A stretch of 64,000 bases of DNA from Streptomyces sp. SW4 (GCA_003248315.1 QKWM01000004.1:5081001-5145000); one strand, 5' to 3'; numbered from the stretch's first letter, positions 31,669 to 41,612 are shown. Numbers and translations are program-made. Notes: generated by a model not told the origin, from the sequence alone.

Positions 31669-31843
31669 CCCTGCGCGGTCGTTCTTCCCTGGCCGCAGCC
31701 ACCTCTTCGCGTAGGACTGTCAATCATTTACGAAATCAGCGCGAGATATTGCGTTCACTTGTTCATGGTGGTTGAGTGTGCGGCGCCCCACAACGCATCG
31801 GCGGTGGGGCGCCTTCCACGTTCATGCCCGAAGGGGTCCACCC
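31669..31843 (+). promoter_or_regulatory. Leader region of the sugar ABC operon with a 10-bp stem-loop
   Basis: The first 100 bases are A/T-rich for this genome (GTCAATCATTTACGAAATC, GAGATATTGCGTTCACTTG), as expected for the promoter of malE-type genes. GGCGCCCCAC (31782-31791) and GTGGGGCGCC (31804-31813) form a perfect 10-base stem ending 30 bases before the ATG; it could be an operator or a 5' stabilising hairpin. I cannot place a unique -10/-35 pair. Confidence 0.5.
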
Positions 31844-33251
31844 ATGAGAAGTGCTCGGTTCCGCCGTGTCCGCCGTGCCGGCGCCACCCTCGTCTGCGCG
31901 TTCACGTTCACCGCGCTGGCCGCCTGCGGCACGAGCAGCAGCGACGACGACTCCGGCTCCCGAACGGCGGGTCCTCGGACCCGGCCGCGCCGCTGGACCC
32001 GAAGACGAAGGTCACCATCACCATCGACTGCATGCCCCCGGCGGCCAAGGCGGCCGAGCTGAAGCAGTGGAAGGAGGACGTCGAGGAGTTCAACAAGACC
32101 TACCCCCACGTCACCGTCGAGGGCCGCTCCACCCCGGCCAGTGCCTGGAGCCCCCGAGGTTCACGGCCATGCTGAAGGCCCGGTCCCAGCCGGACGTCTT
32201 CTACACGTACTTCACCGACCTGCCGCAGGTCCTCGCCCACGACGGCGCCGAGGACATCACCGCCTACGTCAACGACCGGACGGTGCCGCTGCTGGACGAC
32301 ATCGACCCCGACGTCCTCGGCACCCTGAAGCACGACGGCAAGCTCTACGGCCTGCCCACCAGCAACTACACCATGGGCCTGCTGATCAACCGCAGGCTCT
32401 TCGAGCGGGCCGGCCTCGACCCCGACGACCCGCCGAAGACCTGGGAGGAGGTCCGCGCCGCGGCCAGGAAGATCGCCGCACTCGGCGACGGCATCGCCGG
32501 CTTCGGCGAGTACAGCGCCGGCAACACCGGCGGCTGGCACTTCACCGCGCAGATGTACAGCCTCGGCGGCGACATCGTCGACGAGACCGGACGGAAGGCC
32601 GCGTTCAACGACGAGCTGGGCAAGCGGATCGTCGAGAACCTGCACGCCATGCGCTGGCAGGACGACAGCATGGGCAAGACCCAGCTGCTGAAGTGGGGCG
32701 ACCTGCAGAAGCAGATGGCCACCGACAAGCTCGGCATGTTCCTCGCCGCGCCCGACGACATCGCCTACATGGTCCAGCAACTCGGCGCCGAGTACGAGAA
32801 CTTCGGCATGGGCCCGATACCCGGCGGGCGCAACACCCTGGCCGGCGGCAACGCCTACATGATCAAGAAGGGCATCCCGGACGACAAGGTCAAGGCCGCG
32901 ATCGCCTGGCTGAACTTCAAGAACCTCACCGTCGGCAAGGGCCAGTTCGACTGGGCCCGCACCAAGGCCGACGGACTCCCGGTCGGCGTCCCGCAGCCCA
33001 ACTTCTGGCAGGGCGGGTCGAAGGAGAAGGACGACGCCGCCCGCGTCGAGCACGCCACCATGCCGGTCGCCAACTTCAAGGCCTTCATGGACAACCCGGT
33101 CCCCGGCAAGGCCGAGCCGCCCAAGGCGCAGGAGATCTACAAGGTCCTGGACAACGTCATGTCCGCCGTCCTCACCAACGAGGACGCCGACCTCGACAAG
33201 CTGCTGGACACCGCCGAGGACCAGGTCGACCAGGTCCTCGCCGGCCAGTGA
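31844..33251 (+). CDS. ABC transporter sugar-binding lipoprotein (MalE-like)
   Basis: ATG at 31844 with AAGGGG upstream. Two lost bases (near 31966 and 32136) restore 469 residues. A lipoprotein signal peptide (about 1-28) ends in the lipobox TALAAC, followed by a Ser/Asp-rich linker. The solute-binding domain (family 1) shows ITIDCMPPAAKAAELKQW, the AMLKARSQPDVFYTYFTD region, LYGLPTSNYTMGLLINRRLF and LAGGNAYMIKKG. It captures an oligosaccharide outside the membrane for the two permeases downstream. Gluco-oligosaccharides released by the GH87 enzyme are the likely ligand by context. The ATPase subunit is absent, as usual where a shared MsiK serves many importers. Confidence 0.9.
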
Positions 33252-33265
33252 CCGGCCCCCGGCCG

Positions 33266-33291
33266 GGCGGGCCCCCACCGGCCGGCCCGCC
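33266..33291 (+). other. Intercistronic stem-loop after the binding-protein gene
   Basis: GGCGGGCC (33266-33273) and GGCCCGCC (33284-33291) are perfect 8-base arms with a ten-base loop, 14 bases after the stop of the binding-protein gene. Such hairpins often stabilise the upstream message so that binding protein exceeds permease. Further GC-rich pairing around it is likely. Confidence 0.55.
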
Positions 33292-33374
33292 GGGCGCCGC
33301 CCTCCGGACGGCACCGGCCCGGACCCTTCCGCACCCGCGACAGCATTCCGGCAGACCACCAGCGAGGAGCCCCG

Positions 33375-34334
33375 ATGCCGGCGCCCATCCTGACCCCGCG
33401 CAAGGCGGCCGGTCACCGCCCCGCCCCGCCGCGCCCGGCGGACCCCGTGCCGCCCGGTGGCCGCTTCGCGCGGAGCCTGCGCCGCAACCTCACCGCCCAC
33501 GGCTTCCTGATCGGCGCGGTGATCTGCTTCGCCACGTTCTCGTGGTACCCGATGGTCCGCGAGTTCCTGCTCGCCTTCCAGACGACGGAGGGCGGCGAGA
33601 CCTCCTGGGTGGGCCTGGACAACTTCGCCACGGTCCTCGACGACCCGGCGTTCTGGCAGGCCTGGCGCAACACCCTGCTCTTCACCGTGCTGGCGCTGGT
33701 CCTCGGCTTCGCGGTGCCGTTCGTCGCCGCCGTCGTGATCAACGAGTTCCGGCACGGCAAGGGATACCTGCGCCTGCTCGTCTACCTGCCCGTGATGCTC
33801 CCGCCGGTCGCCTCGGTCCTGCTCTTCAAGTACCTGTACGACCCGGGATACGGGCTGCTCAACGAGGTGGCAGGGTTCCTCGGCCTGCCGGAGCAGCAGT
33901 GGCTCCAGGACCCCCGCACCTCGATGCTCTCCGTCGTCATCGCCTCCACCTGGATGAACATGGGCGGCGCCGCGCTCATCTACCTCGCCGCGCTCCAGTC
34001 CGTCCCGGGCGAGCTGTACGAGGCCGCCGAACTGGACGGCGCCGGCCTGCTGCGCAAGATCTGGCACGTCACCATCCCGCAGACGCGGCTCGTCCTGTCG
34101 CTGATGCTGCTGATGCAGATCATCGCCACCATGCAGGTCTTCGTCGAACCCTTCCTGCTCACCGGCGGCGCCGGCCCGGAGGGTTCCACGACGACGGTCG
34201 TGTACCTCATCTACCAGTACGCGTTCAACTTCAACGACTACGGTGCCGCGGCCGCCCTCGGCCTGCTCCTGCTCGTGCTGCTCGCCGGCTTCTCGGCGGC
34301 GTACGTCAGGCTCAGCCGCGCCGACGACGAGTAG
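33375..34334 (+). CDS. ABC sugar transporter permease (MalF-like)
   Basis: Unbroken, 319 residues, ATG at 33375 preceded by GAGGAGC. Six membrane helices are visible (for example GFLIGAVICFATFSWYPMV, LLFTVLALVLGFAVPFVAA). The cytoplasmic EAA loop reads ELYEAAELDGAGLLRKIWHV, which docks on the ATPase, and the first extracytoplasmic loop has GLDNFATVLDDPAFWQA. It forms the channel together with the next gene, 16 bases downstream. MsiK-like ATPase expected elsewhere in the genome. Confidence 0.93.
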   Translation: MPAPILTPRKAAGHRPAPPRPADPVPPGGRFARSLRRNLTAHGFLIGAVICFATFSWYPMVREFLLAFQTTEGGETSWVGLDNFATVLDDPAFWQAWRNTLLFTVLALVLGFAVPFVAAVVINEFRHGKGYLRLLVYLPVMLPPVASVLLFKYLYDPGYGLLNEVAGFLGLPEQQWLQDPRTSMLSVVIASTWMNMGGAALIYLAALQSVPGELYEAAELDGAGLLRKIWHVTIPQTRLVLSLMLLMQIIATMQVFVEPFLLTGGAGPEGSTTTVVYLIYQYAFNFNDYGAAAALGLLLLVLLAGFSAAYVRLSRADDE

Positions 34335-34350
34335 GAGCCGGGAGAACCGC

Positions 34351-35226
34351 ATGTCCACACGCACGCTCATATCACCGGCCCAGCTGGCCCGGCCCCGCGG
34401 CAAGGCCCTCTACCGGCTGACGTTCGCCGTGGTCCTCGCCGGGTTCACCCTGGTCTTCCTCGGCCCCCTGTACTGGCTGGTCTCCAGCGGCTTCAAGGAC
34501 GCCCAGGAGGTGATCAGCACCCCGCCGACCCTGGTCCCCGGCTCGTTCGAACCCGGGAACCACGCCCGCGCCTGGGAGGTCATGGACCTGGCCCGGCTGC
34601 TGTTCAACACCCTGTACTACGCCTTCGGAGCCCTCGCCTTCCAGCTCGTGCTGGACGTCGCCGCGGCCTACTCGCTCTCCCGGCTGCGCCCGGTGTTCGG
34701 CAAGGCCGTCCTCGGCATGATGCTGGCGACGCTGATGATCCCGGCGACCGTCCTGGTCGTCCCCCAGTACCTGACGGTGCTGGACGTGCCGGTCGTCGAA
34801 CGCAACCTGCTCAACACGCCCTGGGCGATCTGGCTCCCGTCGGTGACGAACGCCTTCAACATCTTCCTGCTGAAGCGGTTCTTCGACTCCATCCCGAAGG
34901 AACTCCTCGACGCGGCCGCCATGGACGGCGCGAGCCCGATGCGCACCCTGTGGTCGGTGGTCCTGCCGATCTCCCGCCCCATCCTCGGCGTGGTCTCCAT
35001 CTTCGCCGTCGTCGGGGTGTGGAAGGACTTCCTGTGGCCGATGCTCACCCTCCCGGACCCGGCCCTGCAGACCCTCAACGTCGGCATCTACTCGCTCTCC
35101 AGCGGCGTCCCCGTGAACGTGCTGATCGCCGCGCTCACCATCGCCTCCCTGCCGACCCTGCTGATCTTCCTGGTCTTCCAGCGCAACATCATGAGCGGCC
35201 TCACCGCGGGCGGGCTCAAGGGCTGA
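34351..35226 (+). CDS. ABC sugar transporter permease (MalG-like)
   Basis: Unbroken, 291 residues, ATG at 34351 with GGAG eight bases upstream. Six helices, with FTLVFLGPLYWLVSSGFKD at the N-terminus and the EAA loop KELLDAAAMDGASPMRTLWS. It ends SGLTAGGLKG, the usual end of MalG-type permeases of carbohydrate importers (family CUT1). It pairs with the MalF-like subunit directly upstream. Confidence 0.93.
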   Translation: MSTRTLISPAQLARPRGKALYRLTFAVVLAGFTLVFLGPLYWLVSSGFKDAQEVISTPPTLVPGSFEPGNHARAWEVMDLARLLFNTLYYAFGALAFQLVLDVAAAYSLSRLRPVFGKAVLGMMLATLMIPATVLVVPQYLTVLDVPVVERNLLNTPWAIWLPSVTNAFNIFLLKRFFDSIPKELLDAAAMDGASPMRTLWSVVLPISRPILGVVSIFAVVGVWKDFLWPMLTLPDPALQTLNVGIYSLSSGVPVNVLIAALTIASLPTLLIFLVFQRNIMSGLTAGGLKG

Positions 35227-35262
35227 CGCCGCCGCCACCGCGCCACCCGCCGCACCCCCAGC

Positions 35263-35311
35263 CTTCGCCGCCGGCCCGTCCGACGCCCCGCCCTCCGGGC
35301 CGGCGGCGAAG
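35263..35311 (+). other. Strong 16-bp stem-loop between the permease and alpha-glucosidase genes
   Basis: CTTCGCCGCCGGCCCG (35263-35278) and CGGGCCGGCGGCGAAG (35296-35311) are perfectly complementary with a 17-base loop. It sits 37 bases after the MalG-like stop and 28 bases before the alpha-glucosidase start. It may be a partial terminator, or an mRNA barrier that sets the ratio of transporter to enzyme. Confidence 0.75.
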
Positions 35312-35339
35312 ATCCATCCTGCCCGAAAGGAACCGCACC

Positions 35340-36943
35340 GTGGCAGCCCCTCTCCCGCCCCGCACCGACGACTGGTGGCGCGACGCCGTCATCTACCAGG
35401 TGTACCCGCGCAGTTTCGCCGACGGCGACGGCGACGGCACCGGGGACCTCGCGGGCGTCCGGTCCCGGCTGCCCTACCTCGCCGCCCTCGGCGTCGACGC
35501 CGTCTGGTTCACCCCTGGTACGCCTCCCCGATGGTCGACGGCGGCTACGACGTCGCCGACTACCGCGCCGTCGACCCGGCCTTCGGCACCCTCGACGAGG
35601 CCGAGAAGCTGATCGCCGACGCCGCCGAGCTGGGCATCCGCGTCATCGTCGACATCGTCCCCAACCACGTCTCCGACCAGCACCCCTGGTTCCGGGCAGC
35701 GCTCGCCGCCGGGCCCGGCAGCCCCGAACGCGGGCGCTTCCACTTCCGCCCCGGCCGCGGACCGGACGGCGAACTGCCGCCCAACGACTGGCCGTCGCAG
35801 TTCTCGGGCAGCACCTGGACCCGGGTCCCGGACGGCGAGTGGTACCTGCACCTGTTCGCCCCCGAACAGCCCGACCTCAACTGGGCCCACCCCGACGTCC
35901 GCCGGGAACACGAGGACGTCCTGCGCTTCTGGTTCGGCCGCGGCGTCGCCGGCATCCGCATCGACTCCGCCGCCCTGCTCGTCAAGGACCCGGCGCTCGC
36001 CGACTTCCGGGAGGGCGTCGACCCGCACCCGTACATCGACCAGGACGAGGTGCACGACATCTACCGCTCCTGGCGCGCGATCGCCGACGAGTACGCGGGC
36101 GTGTTCGTCGGCGAGGTCTGGCTGCCCGACGCCGAACGCTTCGCCCGCTACCTGCGCCCCGACGAACTGCACACCGCCTTCAACTTCGCCTTCCTCACCT
36201 GCCCCTGGGAGCCGGAGCGGCTGCGCCGCGCCATCGACGCCACGCTCGCCGAGCACGCCCCCGTCGGCGCGCCCGCGACCTGGGTGCTCAGCAACCACGA
36301 CGTCACCCGCACCGTCACCCGGTACGGACGCGAGGACACCGGCTTCGACTTCGCGCGCAAGGCCTTCGGCATCCCCACCGACCTCGCGCTCGGAACGCGC
36401 CGGGCCCGCGCCGCCGCCCTGCTGACCCTGGCGCTGCCCGGCTCGGTCTACCTCTACCAGGGCGAGGAACTGGGCCTGCCCGAGGCCGACATCCCCCTCG
36501 ACCGCATCCAGGACCCCATGCACTTCCGCTCCGGCGGCACCGACCCGGGACGCGACGGCTGCCGGGTGCCGATGCCCTGGGCGGCCGGCGAGCCGTGGTG
36601 CGGGTTCGGATCGGCGTCCGAGCCGTGGCTGCCGCTGCCGGCGGACTGGGCCGGATACGCCGTGGACAGGCAGCGCGCCGACCCCGGTTCGATGCTCTCG
36701 CTCTACCGGCAGGCCCTGCTGCTGCGCCGGGCGGGCGACGGCTTCGGCGACGGCCCGATGGCCTGGCTGCCCGCCGAGGAGGGGGTGCTCGCCTTCAGCC
36801 GCCCGCACGGTCTGCTGTGCGTGGTCAACCTCGCCGCGCGGCCGGCCGTCCTGCCGCCGCACGAGCGGGTCCTGCTGTGCAGCGGGAGGCTGGACCCCGA
36901 CGGACGGCTGCCGCAGGACACGGCGGTGTGGCTCCGCGCCTGA
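35340..36943 (+). CDS. Alpha-glucosidase (GH13, oligo-alpha-glucosidase type)
   Basis: GTG at 35340 with AAAGGA upstream. One lost base near 35515 restores 534 residues. GH13 regions are all present: WWRDAVIYQVYPRSF, IVDIVPNHVSDQHPWF, GVAGIRIDSAALL (nucleophile Asp), VFVGEVWLPD (acid/base Glu) and VLSNHDVTR (transition-state Asp). No signal peptide, so it acts in the cytoplasm on imported gluco-oligosaccharides. It is the last gene of the transporter unit and resembles AglA of the Streptomyces mal locus. Exact linkage preference (alpha-1,4 or alpha-1,3) is not decided by these motifs. Confidence 0.93.
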
Positions 36944-36982
36944 CCGGCACGGCGTGTCGGCCGCGGCCGGGGAGTGGGAGCT

Positions 36983-37603
36983 TCAGGCCTGCCGCGACCG
37001 GTACAGATCGCGCAGCAGGGCGATCTCGGCACCGTGGTGCAGCACTTCCTGGTTGACCCACCACACGATGTCGAGGAAGGGGGCCTCGGCGGCGCTGCCG
37101 TGCGGGTTGGTGCAGTACCCGATCGTGTCGAGCGCGGCGTCGTCGGCACCCTCCAGCGCCGCCCGCCAGGCCGCCGCGCCCTCCTGGAAGGCGGCGACGG
37201 CCTCCGCGGCGGTTCCGTGGCTGCGGTAGTCGTCGCGGGTCAGCCGGTGCTCGCCGGCCGTGTGGTCGGCGCTGATCGTCAGCATCTCGGCGAGGTGGCT
37301 CAGCCGCCAGGCCAGTGTGGTGAACGGCGGCGGCCACGGGTGCGGGTACGGCGCGGCGTCACGCCCCCACTCGCCGCTGCCCGCCAGGAACGCGGCCCTC
37401 GGCCCCGGCCCGTCCGCGCGGCGGCGCACCGACCAGCACTCGGGCACCGGCTCCCACAGGTACTCCTCGTCCGACAGCGGCACGACGCCGGTCTCGCTGC
37501 CGTCGCCGCTGTCCATGACGGGACCCGCGAGCCGGCCGGTCAGCCGCTCGCAGGCGAAGTCGAACTGCTCCAGCAGCGGGGCGAGTCGGGGCGGTGTCGG
37601 CAC
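36983..37603 (-). CDS. DinB-like metal-dependent protein
   Basis: Unbroken, 206 residues. Four-helix DinB fold features: LAPLLEQFDFACERL at the start, TLAWRLSHLAEMLTI (first metal His), and WVNQEVLHHGAEIALLRDLY (second and third His). Such proteins are mycothiol- or bacillithiol-dependent transferases or hydrolases, but for this subgroup no substrate is known. Convergent with the alpha-glucosidase, 39 bases apart. Divergent from the acetyltransferase with a strong palindrome between. Confidence 0.82.
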   Translation of the reverse strand: MPTPPRLAPLLEQFDFACERLTGRLAGPVMDSGDGSETGVVPLSDEEYLWEPVPECWSVRRRADGPGPRAAFLAGSGEWGRDAAPYPHPWPPPFTTLAWRLSHLAEMLTISADHTAGEHRLTRDDYRSHGTAAEAVAAFQEGAAAWRAALEGADDAALDTIGYCTNPHGSAAEAPFLDIVWWVNQEVLHHGAEIALLRDLYRSRQA

Positions 37604-37680
37604 GGGGCACTCCTGTGGGCGGACCGGCGGCGGCCTGTCAGCATGGCAGTTCCGGGGCCGGAGCGCACACGGATATCCAA

Positions 37681-37706
37681 GCCGAGCGTACGTTCGTACG
37701 CTCGGC
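37681..37706. promoter_or_regulatory. Perfect 26-bp palindrome upstream of the O-acetyltransferase gene
   Basis: GCCGAGCGTACG and CGTACGCTCGGC are exact arms separated by TT. A partial repeat, GTGTACGTTCGTGC, follows at 37708-37721 and reaches the ATG at 37724. CGTACGnnCGTACG-like sites are typical of TetR-family regulators. No TetR gene is adjacent, so the regulator would act in trans. Confidence 0.7.
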
Positions 37707-37723
37707 GGTGTACGTTCGTGCCC

Positions 37724-38307
37724 ATGGCGCCCACGGACCCCCTCGCCCAGGACCCGCGCTCCAACTGGGAGCGCATGCTGGCCGGTGACCTCTACATCGC
37801 CGACGACCCGGAGATCGCCCGGCGGCAGCAGCGGGCGGTGCGGCTGGCCGCCCGCTACCAGGCCGCGTACGCCGAGGACACCGAGGCCGCGCGGCCGGTC
37901 CTCGCCGAACTGCTCGGCTCACTCGGCGACGAGGCGCACGTCAGGCCGCCGATCCACGTGGACTACGGCAGCAACATCACGATCGGGGCGCGCACCTTCG
38001 TCAACTACAACCTGACCGCGCTGGACGTCGCGGCGATCGTCATCGGCGAGGACTGCCAGATCGGGCCCGGCGTCCAGCTCCTGACGCCCACTCACCCCTG
38101 GAGCCGGGGCCCCGGCGGGACAAGCTGGAGGCGGCCCGGCCGATCACCATCGGGAACAACGTGTGGCTCGGCGGCGGGGCCGTCGTGCTGCCCGGCGTCA
38201 CCATCGGCGACGACTCCGTGATCGGCGCGGGCGCGGTGGTCACCCGGGACGTGCCCGCCGGTGTCGTCGCCGTGGGCAATCCGGCCCGTGTGGTCCGGAA
38301 GCTGTGA
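37724..38307 (+). CDS. Maltose/galactoside-type O-acetyltransferase (left-handed beta-helix)
   Basis: One lost base near 38098 restores 194 residues. The N-terminal Mac domain reads RMLAGDLYIADDPEIARRQQ. The hexapeptide-repeat helix follows (IHVDYGSNITIGARTFVNYN, VIGEDCQIGPGVQLLTPTHP, ITIGNNVWLGGGAVVLPGVT). His in TPTHP is the catalytic base. The family acetylates sugars from acetyl-CoA, often as detoxification of unused sugar. It lies near the alpha-glucan locus but has its own promoter palindrome. Confidence 0.92.
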
Positions 38308-38353
38308 GCCCGTCGCCCGCGTCGCCCCGCCGGACGGCCGTGTGACACGGACC

Positions 38354-38389
38354 GCCCGTGCGGCACGGACCGAGCCGTGCCGCACGGGC
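38354..38389. terminator. Perfect 15-bp stem-loop between the acetyltransferase and gap genes
   Basis: Bases 38354-38368 and 38375-38389 are exact inverted arms with loop ACCGAG. It lies 46 bases beyond the acetyltransferase stop and 17 bases beyond the gap stop, which converge here, so it can end both transcripts. Confidence 0.85.
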
Positions 38390-38406
38390 TCTCGCCGCAG
38401 GCGCCG

Positions 38407-39859
38407 TCAGACCGCCGGCGCCGGGTACGTCGGGTACTCCACGCCCGAGACGTGCTGGACCACCCGGACGACCTGGCAGGAGTAGCCGAACTCGTTGTCG
38501 TACCAGAGGTAGAGGATCGCGTTGTCGCCCTCGACCTTGGTGGCGCCCGCGTCCACGATCGACGCGTGACGCGAGCCGATGAAGTCGCTGGAGACCGCGT
38601 CGGGAGCGCTGATGAAGTCGATCTGGCGCTTGAGCGGCGAGGTCAGCGACACCTCGCGGAGGTGGTCGAGGACCTCCTCGCGGCTGGTCTCGCGGGCCAG
38701 CTGGAGGTTGAGGATCGCGATCGAGACGTCCGGCACGGGCACGCGGATCGAGCTGCCGGTGATCTTCGCCTTGAGGTCCGGCAGCGCCTTGGCCACGGCG
38801 GAGGCGGCGCCGGTCTCGGTGATGACCATGTTCAGCGGCGCGCTGCGGCCGCGGCGGTCGGCCTTGTGGTAGTTGTCCAGCAGGTTCTGGTCGTTGGTGA
38901 ACGAGTGGACGGTCTCCACGTGGCCGCGCAGCACGCCGAACTCGTCGTCCATCGCCTTCAGCGGCGGCACGATCGCGTTGGTGGTGCAGGAGGCGCAGGA
39001 CAGGATCTGCTCGTCCGGCTTGATCGTGTCGTGGTTGACGCCGTGCACGATGTTGGGGACGTCGCCCTTGCCGGCGCGGTCAGCACGACCTTGTCGATGC
39101 CGGGGCGCAGGTGCTTGGACAGGCCCTCGCGGTCGCGCCACTTGCCGGTGTTGTCGATGAGGATGGCGTTCTTGATGCCGTACGCCGTGTAGTCGACCTT
39201 CGTCGGGTCGTCGGCGTAGATCACCTTGATGGCGTTGCCGTTGGCGACGATCGTGCTGTTCGCCTCGTCGACGGTGATCGTGCCCTGGAACTGGCCGTGG
39301 ATGGAGTCGCGGCGCAGCAGCGAGGCCCGCTTGACGATGTCCTGCTCACCACCGCCGCGGACGACGATGGCCCGCAGCCGCAGGCCGTTGCCGGAGCCGG
39401 CCTTCTCGATCAGCAGCCGGGCGACGAGACGGCCGATGCGGCCGAAGCCGTAGAGCACGACGTCGCGCGGCTCCCGGCGGTCGATCTTGTTGGCGCCCGT
39501 CGCGCCGGCGACGGCCTCGGCGGTGAACTCGGCGACCGACAGGCCCCGGTCGTCATCCTTGTACGTCGCGGCCAGCATGCCGATGTCGATCTGGGACGGG
39601 CCCAGGTCGAGCGTCGTCAGAGCCTGGAGGAAGGGCATCGTGTCCGTGACCGACAGCTCCGCGCCGGCGATCTGCCGGGCGAACCGGTGGGTCTTCAGGA
39701 TGCTGACCACCGACTTGTTCACCAAGGAACGGCTGTGCAGCAGGACGGTGACGTCCCGCTCCCGGTGCAGCTTCCCGATCATCGGATCATCGATTCCGCG
39801 ATCTCTTCGCGGTGCTTCCAGTTGGTGAACGAGTCGTCGTTGACAGTCACAGTTCGCAT
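38407..39859 (-). CDS. gap: Glyceraldehyde-3-phosphate dehydrogenase, long form
   Basis: Two lost bases (near 39783 and 39080) restore about 484 residues. ATG at 39859; a GTG three codons later is equally possible (VTVNDDSFTNWKHREEIAES). A long N-terminal extension of about 125 residues precedes the Rossmann motif DVVLYGFGRIGRLVARLL. The catalytic cysteine stands in ILSCASCTTNAIVPPLKAM and the His in HSFTNDQNLLDNYHKADRR. DNTGKWRDREGL and LYLWYDNEFGYSCQVV are typical. The extended form is the second Gap of Streptomyces and related bacteria, often called gapB or gap2, and may favour a gluconeogenic or NADP-linked role. Confidence 0.93.
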
Positions 39860-39975
39860 CTTTCGAGCTAGGCGGCGCTCATATGTTAACCACATCCTCG
39901 CGGTGATCGATCAACGGGGTCCACCGGGCCGGCGGGCGCCCGTCGCGGCGGGCCGGCGGGCGCCCGTGGCGCGGG

Positions 39976-40567
39976 TCAGCGGGCGCCCGTCCAGTTGTGC
40001 GCGACGTCCACGACCACGCGGCCGTCCAGCACCAGCACGCGGAACGGCAGCCGGGCCCGCACGCCGAGCCCGATCTGCGTCTCGCCCTCGAAGCTCCCGG
40101 CGAACCGCGTGTCGCGGAAGGTGCGGTAGCCGTCCAGGAAGACGCCCGGCAGCGGCCGTCCCACCCGTCCGGGATAGGCCGGTGCGCCGGTCTCCGGGTG
40201 GTAGGCGGGCGCGGTCACGCGGACCTCCAGGACGGCGCCGCCGCCGACCGCGAGGGCCGGCCCGAGCCGAGCTGGTGCAGCCGGTCGACGTACCCCACCG
40301 TGTGGCCGAGCCGGCCGGCCTTCGCGCCGGGCACGTCGACGACCAGCCGGTCGAAGCAGGCGTGACGGCCGGTGCGCACGTTCCGGACCGGCACCGTCGT
40401 GCCCGTGGCCCGGGACTCGTCGAGGCTGCCCCAGCCGGTGGGGCAGGCCGTGGACCGTACGGCGGCGGGCGCCGTGGCGAGCGGGCGGCGTCGGCCGCGA
40501 CCGTGGCCGTGCCCAGCGCCGCGGTCGCGAGGACGACCGTCACCCATGCCGTTCTGTTTCGTCGCAT
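39976..40567 (-). CDS. Secreted AMIN-like domain protein
   Basis: ATG at 40567 with a GGGGGGA site upstream. Two lost bases (near 40493 and 40262) restore 197 residues. A Sec signal peptide (MRRNRTAWVTVVLATAALGT and on) is followed by a beta-rich domain: GTTVPVRNVRTGRHACFDRL, VVDVPGAKAGRLGHTVGYVD, RTFRDTRFAGSFEGETQIGL and GRVVVDVAHNWTGAR. This matches actinobacterial AMIN-like domains, thought to bind cell-wall material. Exported; exact role unknown. It is divergent from the SseB-type gene. Confidence 0.78.
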
Positions 40568-40750
40568 TGTGTCCCCCCAGGGCGTACTTGTTCGGGTATT
40601 GGGTGAGACATACGGATTGGCCGAAGGGTTGCGGCGGCGGGGAGCGGAACGTGATTGGCCCCGGCGAGGGCCGGGTACGCGAGGACGGACCGTCCCCGTG
40701 CCGATCACGCCGGGGCGGGCCGTACGACCGCCGCGACCAGGGAACCCGCC

Positions 40751-41151
40751 ATGGACACACCCGCGAACGACAACACCGCCACGCCCGCCCAGCGGGCGCT
40801 GGACACGCTTGCCGAGAACACGGAGGACAGGGCGGCGCTCGACACGCTCGCGAGCAGCGACGTGCTCGTGCCCGTGCCGGACGACGCGAGCGACGAGGAC
40901 GCGACCAACCCGCCACGCTGGCCCTTCCGGTGCTGGAACAGTCCGGCGGCGGGCAGGTGGTGCCCGTGTTCACCTCGGAGCTGGAGATGGCCGATCTGCT
41001 GCCGTTCGTCTCCCGCTACCGCATGGTGCCGCTCGGTGCCCTCGCCGCGCAGTGGCCCTCGGACGACCTGTCGCTGTCCATCGACGCCGGATCCGAGCAC
41101 CGGCTGACCCTCACCTCGGAGGGCGTGCGGACCCTGCTCGCGCGCCCGTAG
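40751..41151 (+). CDS. SseB-like protein
   Basis: One lost base near 40908 restores 133 residues. The N-terminal half is acidic and helical (RALDTLAENTEDRAALDTLA). The core reads DVLVPVPDD, VVPVFTSELEMADLLPF and RYRMVPLGALAAQWP, the pattern of the SseB domain found in many small actinobacterial proteins. No enzymatic activity is known. Convergent with a MarR gene, 33 bases apart. Confidence 0.75.
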
Positions 41152-41184
41152 GGCCGGGAAGCCGGGCCTGAGGCGGGGCGGCGG

Positions 41185-41585
41185 TCAGCCGTCGCCCAGC
41201 GTCCGCTCCAGGGCGGCCCGCTGCAGCGGCAGCACCCGGGCGTGCAACTCGCGGCCCTTGCCGGTCAGCGCCACGTACACCCCGCGCCGGTCCTCGGCGC
41301 ACACCGACCGCTCGACGAGGCCGTCCCGCTCCAGGCGGGCGATGAGCCGGGAGAGGGCGCTCTGGCTCAGGTGGACCCGTCCCACCAGGTTCTGCACCCG
41401 GCAGTGGTCGCCCTCCCCGGGGCCGCCGAGGCCAGGATGTCGAGCACCTCGAAGTCGCTGGCGCCCAGGCCGTGGGGGTGCAGCTCACGGTCGATCTCGC
41501 ACATCGTGCGCGCGTGGACGGCGAGGATCTCCCGCCACCGTTCCTCCAGTCGCGCACCGGCCGTCGTCGCCGTGATACCTGCCAT
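41185..41585 (-). CDS. MarR family transcriptional regulator (next to crcB)
   Basis: One lost base near 41428 restores 133 residues. ATG at 41585. The winged helix is ASDFEVLDILASAAP, VGRVHLSQSALSRLIARLER and the wing DRRGVYVALTGKGRELHA. It is divergent from crcB with a 7-bp-arm palindrome at 41613-41632. MarR proteins usually repress the divergent gene and themselves. Ligand unknown. Confidence 0.88.
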
Positions 41586-41612
41586 ACCTGCACGGTAACA
41601 CCGCGTCCGCCA

